Assembly (NCBI GenBank): GCA_902763335.1
Contig: CACWRR010000040.1
Span: 1 to 38,048, forward strand
Reading direction: 5' to 3'
Origin: an uncultured Lachnospiraceae bacterium
GTDB taxonomy: Bacteria; Bacillota; Clostridia; Lachnospirales; Lachnospiraceae
Length of the DNA: 38,048 nucleotides
The notes below the pieces were generated by a model. The model did not search any database and was not told the origin of the DNA. It saw only the letters and a list, made by a program, of their open reading frames with translations. Position 1 is the stretch's first letter. Each line of letters opens with the position of its first letter. The translations under genes were made by a program, and so were the position numbers. This document shows, piece by piece, positions 1-9,400 of the stretch.

Positions 1-1
1 G

Positions 2-3000
2 GAACCATACAAATTTGATGAGTCAGTAAATAATGTATTCTGTGTATATGACACATATGGAAATCTCTCAGTCGTTGATTATGAGGTTACAGATGTTGAT
101 GGTAAGGGACCGGACCGTATAGCAACATATCCGAACAGAGACAATTATGCAGATATGGATATAATGTCTGATACAGCAGGATATCATTTTACTATAACTG
201 TACAGGATAACGTAAAGACATCAGTGGAGGATACATATATAACATATGATAAGGAATACTCAGCAGTTCTTCTTGGACTTAAGGGTGACGAACGTAAGGA
301 AAATACAGAGCAGGTAACTGTTCAGATTCCTGTAAATCTCGAAGGAGATATGATATGGACAGGATTTGATGACAGCTACTATGGAATATACAGAACCGAG
401 GTTAAATCATTAGAGGAGGATGTCTATACTATAGAGGTATGGGGAACATTTAAGTATGATGAGGAAAGTGAACCATATGCATCTTCTGACTGTACACTTA
501 CAATATCAGCAAAGGATGCCAGAGGAAATGTTTCGCCTGACAGTGTCAACAGCGTGAGAAAGTATACGAGAATGAATGCTGAACCTGATATAATGCCGGA
601 TTATGAGAAATCAACAAGTGGAAATGTAATTATAAAATCATACTCACCACTCAAATCCGTTAATTCATATGGAGCAGGTAAACTTACAAGAGACATGGAT
701 TGGTATGGTGAATGTTATGTTGCAACACTTTCTATGATTGCCAGTGAGGGCGTTTATACTATAGATGTCACAGATATATTTGGTCAGTCACATAAAAAGA
801 ATATTGAGGTGGCATTACCAAATGAGGCCGGTATTCAGGTTAAATATTCGACTACAGAACTGACTAATGAAAACGTAACTGTAGCATTGGAGACGAAGCA
901 GACTACGGATACAGACAGGGATACCATAACAGAGATTAATGCATATTATGATGACAGTAAAGATACTACAAAGGCAGATGCAGTTGGAATTATCGATGCG
1001 GTAAATCCGGCAGCAGGAAGCATTGTGATGGAGAAAAACGGTAGAATAGATGTTAAGACTTCATCAGGAAATGTCAGCACATTCAGAGTGACAAATATTG
1101 ATAAAGTACTTGAGCCGGCAACCATAAAGTACTATTACGACGGTGATGCAGAGCCGGTATTTACAGATGGAAGTACGGACACCGTAAAGACTCCGGTGAC
1201 GGCGGTTCTCGAATGTGAGGAGGATGTTGAGGGTACAAATGGAAAATTAAGACATGTATTCTCATATGAGAGTAAGAAAGGTGAGACCTATACATTTGAG
1301 TACAAAGATGAAGCCGGAAACACAGGAAAAATGACAGCAACACTTCCTTATAATGTAGATAAGAAAAGTGAGGATGTAACTCCGGCAGAGGATACAGAGG
1401 CACCTGAATATGAAATGCTGTTATTTGGAATGAGAAATAATAAATACGAGTATCTTTCAAACTTTATGAACGACGGAAATGAAGTTTCTGATACAGCGAA
1501 AGAATTTGTGGCACAGAAATATGGTGTAAATATTGAGATTACGGATGACAGTAAGACTAAGGTGATTCTTAAGAACTCAGGAGCAGCAGCACCGACATCA
1601 TATAAGGATTCAAGTGACAGTGTAGAGGGAGTTAAACTTTCAGGAACTACAGTGACAATATCTGAAAATGCAAAATTTGATTTGTATATAGCAGATGAAA
1701 ACAATAATATTTCGGCTATACAGGGATTCGACTTTACGAGCATAGATAACACGGCTCCAAATGTGACGGCTGAGTATAAGCTTGAAAAAGATACTAATGG
1801 ATTCGACATAATAAGGGTATGGTTTACCGCGGAAAATAATGAAACCATTCTGACAACGGACAAGGATATAAAGGCTGTGCTTACAACAGAGACCGTAACA
1901 GTAGATGGTGCAGAGCAGCAGACAGATGTGATTAAATACTATAAGGATTACACAGACAATGTTAGTGAAACATTTACATATAAAGATGTGTATGGAAATA
2001 CCGGAAGTGTACTTGTGGAGGTAAATGCCATTGATACAGTGTATCCGGAGTGCAACAGTGTTAAATGGTTTGGAATCGGAACAGCACAAAAGCCGCAGGA
2101 TGTAAAGAACACGGTAAATAATGATGTTACGGCATCGATTAATGTAAGTAAGCCGGTAAGCAGCGTTAAGTTTTTTGCTTATGATGCTTCTAAGGAAAAT
2201 GGCAAGGGAGATGAGATTGATTCTCCGGATATTATAAAGGCTGAATTTGCCGGAACAAATGTAAATATTACATTTAAGAATAATACGGCAGCAGAGATAG
2301 TCGTAGAGATTACGGCATCAGGTAATGGAAGAAGCGTATATGAAAAACTTCCGCAGATTTCATTTATTGATAAACAGGCACCTAAGGTGACAGTGGCAGG
2401 AGAAACATTGGCAGATAACAAACTTACAAAGACATATGTTATCAATACTGATGAACCTTCATTGTATACTGAAGATTCTGTAAATGGAGAGATGAAGTTA
2501 CAGCATGTTATCAGCGTAACAGAAAATGGAACAAAGGCGCTTAAGTTTACTGATGCAGCAGGAAATGTAACAAAATATGACATAAACACAACAGACATTG
2601 ATGATAAAGTACTTTCGCTTAAGTTCAGCAAAAATGCAGACGGAAGTAATACGGAAAACAGTGTTGAAAATATGAAATTGCAGTCGGGAGAAAAGATTTA
2701 TATTCAGGCAAATAAGGCAGCATTAATTTCAACAGGTTCCGAGGAGAAAAATGTTACAGCAGATAAGTGGACTGAGTTTACACTTTCAGCGGACAGTGGA
2801 ATACATATTTTAAAAGCTGTGGACAGTGTGACAGGTAAAGAGGTATATGCAAATATTCTTATACAAATCAGAGACAGCATTGCACCTGAGATAATGTTTA
2901 GCACAAAGACAGTATATATTAAAGATGATGTATCTGTTGATGAGATGAAGAAAGCTGTAGAAGACGGAGTAACAGTAAGGGATAACAGAGACGGTGATAT

Positions 3001-3397
3001 CACGGATTATGATATAAGCGGAGTGCCGGATAAGGTAGAAGCCGGATATTATATAATTACATTTACGGCTAAGGATTCATCAGGTAATGCATCAACAGTG
3101 ATGAGAACACTGTATATTGCAGGAAAGAATGAGCCGGTTCTAAGTGTGAACGGAATAAATGCTGCACCTTTTGATGTTACGGTATTGTCTTCAGAAAATA
3201 TTAAAGCAGAAGTACAGGGTACCTCTGAAAGTGGTCTTATGATAAAGGTAAGACCGGGAGTAAGAACCACAGGACAGATGAAGTATGGCAATAATGTTCT
3301 GAAAAATGGCGGAACATACAAGGCAGAGGAGACCGGATTCTACACAATTTATGTAAGAACAAGAGAAAGAAAAGAGTATGTAACTTTGGTTATATAA
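2..3397 (+). CDS. Giant Ig-like surface protein, 5'-partial upstream fragment
   Basis: The reading frame is already open at base 2, so the gene starts upstream of the window; the first internal ATG (155) has no claim to be the real start. About 1,130 residues are visible. They are a string of beta-rich Ig-like modules, with recurring edge motifs such as FTYKDVYGNTG, FTDAAGNVTKYD and FTAKDSSGNAST. Near nt 2878-3120 there is a clear bacterial Ig-like (DUF5011-type) module containing DNRDGDITDYD. No enzymatic motif is seen. The frame stops with TAA at 3395-3397, inside what should be the last strand of a domain. The next open frame (3406-10941) continues without a ribosome binding site, so both are probably parts of one extracellular protein broken by a frameshift. 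Role is inferred as cell-surface structure or adhesion; the ligand is unknown. Confidence 0.8.
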   Translation, partial: EPYKFDESVNNVFCVYDTYGNLSVVDYEVTDVDGKGPDRIATYPNRDNYADMDIMSDTAGYHFTITVQDNVKTSVEDTYITYDKEYSAVLLGLKGDERKENTEQVTVQIPVNLEGDMIWTGFDDSYYGIYRTEVKSLEEDVYTIEVWGTFKYDEESEPYASSDCTLTISAKDARGNVSPDSVNSVRKYTRMNAEPDIMPDYEKSTSGNVIIKSYSPLKSVNSYGAGKLTRDMDWYGECYVATLSMIASEGVYTIDVTDIFGQSHKKNIEVALPNEAGIQVKYSTTELTNENVTVALETKQTTDTDRDTITEINAYYDDSKDTTKADAVGIIDAVNPAAGSIVMEKNGRIDVKTSSGNVSTFRVTNIDKVLEPATIKYYYDGDAEPVFTDGSTDTVKTPVTAVLECEEDVEGTNGKLRHVFSYESKKGETYTFEYKDEAGNTGKMTATLPYNVDKKSEDVTPAEDTEAPEYEMLLFGMRNNKYEYLSNFMNDGNEVSDTAKEFVAQKYGVNIEITDDSKTKVILKNSGAAAPTSYKDSSDSVEGVKLSGTTVTISENAKFDLYIADENNNISAIQGFDFTSIDNTAPNVTAEYKLEKDTNGFDIIRVWFTAENNETILTTDKDIKAVLTTETVTVDGAEQQTDVIKYYKDYTDNVSETFTYKDVYGNTGSVLVEVNAIDTVYPECNSVKWFGIGTAQKPQDVKNTVNNDVTASINVSKPVSSVKFFAYDASKENGKGDEIDSPDIIKAEFAGTNVNITFKNNTAAEIVVEITASGNGRSVYEKLPQISFIDKQAPKVTVAGETLADNKLTKTYVINTDEPSLYTEDSVNGEMKLQHVISVTENGTKALKFTDAAGNVTKYDINTTDIDDKVLSLKFSKNADGSNTENSVENMKLQSGEKIYIQANKAALISTGSEEKNVTADKWTEFTLSADSGIHILKAVDSVTGKEVYANILIQIRDSIAPEIMFSTKTVYIKDDVSVDEMKKAVEDGVTVRDNRDGDITDYDISGVPDKVEAGYYIITFTAKDSSGNASTVMRTLYIAGKNEPVLSVNGINAAPFDVTVLSSENIKAEVQGTSESGLMIKVRPGVRTTGQMKYGNNVLKNGGTYKAEETGFYTIYVRTRERKEYVTLVI

Positions 3398-3408
3398 AAG
3401 TAGATGTG
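3380..3408 (+). other. Probable single-base frameshift joining two halves of one surface-protein gene
   Basis: The upstream frame ends ...EYVTLVI-stop at 3397. The -1 frame reads through the same bases as ...GYIKVDVSGDNGG and stays open to 10941. Adding one T to the GGTTATATA at 3388-3396 would give the smooth strand EYVTLVYIKVDVSGDNGG. There is no Shine-Dalgarno sequence before the first possible downstream start (GTG 3406). No X-XXY-YYZ slippery heptamer is seen just before the stop. A deletion mutation or a sequencing/assembly error explains this better than two genes do. Confidence 0.7.
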
Positions 3409-6400
3409 TCCGGCGATAACGGAGGATTTTACATCTCTACCGTAGAGGGAGATAAAATAAATAAGGATGATAATAATAAGTCATTGTTATTTCATAATGG
3501 AATTGATGATACATCATTTACTTCATTCAGAATAACAAGAGGCGATGAGACGAATGAGTACATATTTGGAGAATCATATAAAAACAGTTCCATAGTTGAG
3601 GTTACTGAAAATAATGGAGAGATAAACTCAGTATGGACTGTTGATGACATAACATTTACACAGACAATAAGACTTGTGAATTCAGGTTCAACGGAGCATG
3701 GAATGGTGTATATCAGTTATAATGCTGAGAATAAGGGAAAACCTGCTGATATAAAGGCAAGACTTCTTCTTGATACAGCCATGGGCTCACAGGATTATGC
3801 ATATTACAATATTGGAAATTCAAATGCATTGGTGGAACATGAGACTACAATCGGCGAGGATGGTTATAATAAATCATTTTACGGTTATAATGATCCGTTT
3901 TCACCGACCATAACATCATATGTTGTAAATGCATCTGTGGATAACAGAGAGTGCAAGCCATATCAGACTACATTTGCACATTGGAATAATCTTGCATCTA
4001 CGGTATTTGATTATAATGTAGATGAGGGAATGACATTTACAAACCCTAATAATAAAAAATATCTTACGTCTGACAGTGCATTTGCCATGTATTATGACTT
4101 TGGAGAGATTCAGACCGGAAGTACGGGAGTTATAGCTACCAATTATGGTGTGTTTTCAAATGAAAAAGTAAAAAGCAGTGACACTGCAACGGTTAATATT
4201 ACGGCACCTGCCGTTTTGGAACTTAATGATGACAAAACAGCTTATAAGGATGACGGATATTTTACCATTAAGACATCCATAAAGAATGTCGGAGAGAAGA
4301 CATATGACAAAGTAAGAGTAGCCGTGTATACAAATGCAGGAATAAATCCGCTTGACCAGGCGGGAAATGATGCGGGAGCGACTTATGACAATCCGTATAA
4401 GATTGATTATCTTAACTTTGTCAGTGACCAGACACAGTCAACTGAGTGGAAGTTCAAGGCTGAACCTATGGAAGAGGGACAGTATGCAACAGTTCATTAT
4501 AAAGTCTATGATATGAGCAGTGATAAGACTTTGAATACAGATGAGATGCTTGCAGAGAATCTTATAGGAGAGGGCAGTACTTATATACTTTGTCCGGGAA
4601 GTGTAAATTCGATTCCGCAGATACAGTTTACCGGTTCTTCTCCGGAGATACTGTATAACAAAGGACAGAGGAGTCTGTACATAACAGGAAAGAACTTCAG
4701 CATGTTACAGGATAAGAGTGCATATCAGGTGCTTTTAAGCAGGGTTGACGGACAGAAAATAAATGGTAATAAGGATATAGTCATACCTGATGAAAATTTC
4801 AGGATAGACAGTGAAAAGAATACAATAACAGTAGTTATGAATGATAATTCTCCGGGAGTGATACCGGAAGGACAGTATCAGCTTACTATTGACTATACTC
4901 AGGCTGATAAGGAAGATATAACAGCACCGGCACTGAGATTTATGGTCAAGGAGGATGAGAAGTACAGAAATGATACATATGGACTTCTTGTTGCTGAAAA
5001 GAGTAAAGATTTATCTTATACAATCCACACATACGCGGATGAAAATGAGTATAAAAAGGCGATAAAAAACGGAAGTGTTGACAGAGAGAATTGTCTGCTC
5101 GAGTTTCGTGGGGTATTTACAAAGAAACAGGAAGCAGGAAGCGGTAAGATAACTTACACCGGTGTGTCATTGAACGATGATGACAATGTTATGACACTTA
5201 ATAACTGCCTTGATATCAAAAACGGAACTACAACCATAACAGAGGAAAACGGTTCTGTTAAGGTGGATTTTGATGCACAGATATTAACGACAGGAGCAAA
5301 CACCAAAGTATGGAAGGGTGTATGCGCCCTTACGGAACTTGAAAAAGGAACGGAATACGGACTTATTCCATATGAAGAAAATGGTGATAGAGCTGATTTT
5401 GATGCTGAGACGATTACCCTTCTGTGGACAAGCGTGGGACAGGCAGCACAGAATATGCTCGGATTTCTCATGGATTTTAAGTATGGTGAACTCGGAACCA
5501 TACAGCATGATAACGGTGAAGAGACAAGAGTTGTTGCATTTGGTGCAGCGCTTGACATGAATTTCCTTGCAAAAGCATCGGATAAAGGAGAGGATAACAA
5601 GTCTCTTCTCGGAGATGCATACAATGCAGCTATTCACAAGGGTGATGTGGGTGCAGAGGACTTAAGAGCCATAAATAAAAGGGTTCGTTATAATACTGAT
5701 ACCGTAAATACGGATGCAGATGATGACGATGATCATGATCTGCTTAAATTCAGCGGAAGTATACAGATAGACGATGTTTTATTCGGAGGAAAATATCTCG
5801 GAGTATGCTTTACGGTGGCACTCGGTATACCGGCTTTTGTCGAAGGAATGCCTGAGATAGAGGGAGAACTTACGGTCAAGACAGTAGGAAACTGGGAACT
5901 GGGAGTTAGCGGACAGTGTGACTTTGATATGTTCTGTCTTGAGGCGGAAGTGTATATAAAATCAAGAGGAAATGCGATTATACCTGACAGATTCAGAATA
6001 TTCCTTGGAAATATTACTCCGGGTCTGAATGTTGACGGTATGGGAATATTGTGGCTTCAGGGAGCAGGAGGCGGAATAGATAATCTTTACGATACCATAT
6101 TCCTTACGGAAGCCGTACCTCCGCTGCAGTTACTTATAGAAGCACAGTTTTCACTTATGCAGGTTATATCTGCAAGAGCATCACTGAAACTAAGCCTTAG
6201 GGGAATAGGTGTAGAGTTAAGTGATGGAAAAGTTATGAATAAAATTGATGTACTGGAAAGTGCAAAGCTTGAACTTGACTGGTATCCGGAATTCTATTTT
6301 ATGAGTTCGGTATACATGAATGTAATGGATGTAATCGTCGGAGGCGGTTATATAGTGGCAGAACAGAGCGGTTTCTTTGAATTCTTTGTCAGGGCAGCAT

Positions 6401-9400
6401 TACAGATACCGGAGGATATTCCGCTTATAGGTGGAACACAGGTGGCAAGTGCAGGAATCGGCGCAAATGTGGAAAAGATGTGGGGACAGATAGAATTAAT
6501 GAGTGTTAAGCTCGGTGTAGTATACTACTGGGGTGGCAGTGTGGAATGGGGCGGAGGTGACGCAGCCCGGCCTACATATCCTGAACTGGCAGGAATGAGT
6601 ACTGCATCAGAGGATGATGCATATGATTCAGGTGACGTACCTGTATATTATGATCAGAATACGGGCAAAACATTATACATGCGTGTCGGAACAAATATGT
6701 CAAATACTACAAAGACTGCGAATGTGACAAAATTCCAGACAGGCGGAATAAGCAATACAATGGGTATCGTTCCGGTAGCCTATAAACCGGATAATGCAAC
6801 ATATATGGATGATACAGCTGCACAGAACAGCTTGCAGAGTCTTGTTACCGGAAAGGAACATCTCCTTACCCTTGCACCGAAAGCAAAGGATGAGATGCTT
6901 AGTATCCAGTGGCAGGCTGAAAGTATGGAAGAGGCAGAGGCTGATGCAAAGAATGTAAAGATTGCAGATTATGACACTAAGGAAAGTTATGGTATAAAAA
7001 TTCTTGATAATTCAAAGACTGTTGAAGAACAGCCGGATGCCAATGCAAATCTTACATATGATGCTGATAGTAAGACAGCGACACTTGTTGTAACATTTTC
7101 TGATGAAAAATCATTTAACAGAAAGTGGAAGATAACAACAAAGAAAGTATCAAACACTATGTTATATGACCTTGAGGAACTTCCTGAGATATCAGATAAG
7201 ACGGCAGTTAAGTCTGCAAAGGATGGAAAGATGTCACTTTCAATCAAGGGTACAAAGCTTAATAAGTATGATGACATATTGTTCTCAGCAGTGCGTGACG
7301 GTGAAGAAGAAGGTATCATGCTGTACAAAGAAGAGATAGATAATCTCGGAGACGGAAACATTACATTTGATTTACCGGAAGATCTTCAGAGTGGAGATTA
7401 TACACTGAGAATAACTGCAACAGACAGAGAGGGAACATATCATTCTTCTGTTGAAAAAACATTCAGCTATGAAAATAAAAACCAGCCTGCGGGACTTTCC
7501 AAAGTAAGTGCCGAAAATGCCGGTGATTACCGTACGGATGTTAAGATAGAGAATAAAGACACGGACATTGACGGATATCGTATATGCGTGTATGACAACA
7601 ATGGAGAAAAAGTGTCAGGACTCAGTGACATGATGTACACGGCAGATGGAAAGCCGGCTGAATATAATGAGGATGGAAGTATAAAGAAAGGCGGGAAATC
7701 ACCGAAATCCATAAATATAGAAGTCGGTGGAAAATATGAGTATGAAGATCCGGATACCCATGAAAAGGTAACAGTGGGACTTGAGGCGGGAAAACAGTAT
7801 ACTGTGGGAGTCAGCAGCTTTAAGTTATCAGATAACGGTTCTATAATATACTCAGAAGAGAAAAAGTCATCCGCGCTCACTATTGAGAAACCTGTAAATA
7901 CAACAATTAAAGTAAGCGGAGACTCAGATGATGTAACAATAACAGAGGAAAAGAAGAGTACTGACGGCAGCAGCATAAAATTTGAGACACCTTTCTATAA
8001 GAAGAAAGACTTAAATCTTACAGTCAGTGCAAATAACAGCATTTCAGGAACATGGACACTGGATGGCGGAAACAGGGAACAGGATACGGGAGAGTTTAAG
8101 GATAAAAAAACTCTGACATTAAACCTTGAAAATCTTGATGAGGGAACACATACCCTTGAAATCACAGGAAAGAACAGTCATGGAGATGCAGTGAGAGAGG
8201 TATATACATTCGGTGTGGATACCGAGGGACCGAGACTTCTCATTTCTTCGCCGGTAAGTGGAGAATTCTTTGACAGTACCACGGGTAATGTAAAGATAAC
8301 AGGAGTGACTGATGAAGACACTGAGCTTGTGATAACTGACAAAGATACCGGAGCAGTTTATGGTAATTATAAGGCAGTACCTGTAGATGCTTCAGGAGTG
8401 TTCGGGGCAGACATTACAGCAGATAAGACGGGGGTATCACATTCTATCGTACTTACTGCAAAGGACAGGGTAGGAAATGTTACCGAAAAGGAAATACAGC
8501 TTATAAGTGATGCCATGGGAATGGTTGAATCTGTTGATATTTACAGTGAAGACATGCTTATATCAGATAAAGTAATATCTGCAGGAGCAACATATCCTCT
8601 TAAGATGGCAGCAAATTTAAAAGACGGAAATAAGATTGATATTACAAATTCAAATCTTGTGGAATGGAATCAGAGTACAATAGAAGGCAAGGCCGAGATT
8701 ACAGATTCAGAAGGATATCCTGAGCTGAAAGTCGGGGATGATGCCGTTGGAATACTTACAGCGAGATTCAGGGTAAGTGACGCGGGTTCATACTCGGTAT
8801 CTGCAGCATTTAAGGAGACCGGTTCCACAGATATAAAGAATGCGGTTGTAAGTATACCTGATACCAACTACTACACTGGAAAACAGGTAAAAGTAAAACC
8901 ACAGGTATGGGTAAACGGTGTATTGCTTACGGAAGGCACGGATTACAGTCTTTCATACAGCAATAATAAGAATGTAACTACTGATGATAAAAAGGCCGTA
9001 GTGACAATTAAAGGTCAGGGAGATTACAAGGGAAGCATTAATAAGGAATTTGATATCATTTATCTTGATGACAAGGATACATATACAGTATCCGGCATAG
9101 ACGGTGATAACGGATGGGCAACATCGGCCGTGAAAATAAAGCCGAATAAGGGATATCAGATTTCTGACACTTCACAGACAGAAGGTTACAGTGACAGTGC
9201 CATAAAAGTAAGTGGAGAAGGAAAAAATATGCATACCTTCTATATAATGAGGGTAAGCGACGGAGCAATATCTGATAAGATAGAGATAAACACAAAGGTG
9301 GACAGCTCGGCACCTACAGGAAGCATTACACTTGACAGAAAATCATGGAAGACATTTAAGACATCCAATGCATTTACGCCATACAAACTGTCAGATAAAT

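Noticed and set aside
3360-3400. Programmed -1 ribosomal frameshifting between the two surface-protein frames
   Set aside because: No X-XXY-YYZ slippery heptamer in the correct phase and no evident downstream pseudoknot; a plain indel explains it more simply.
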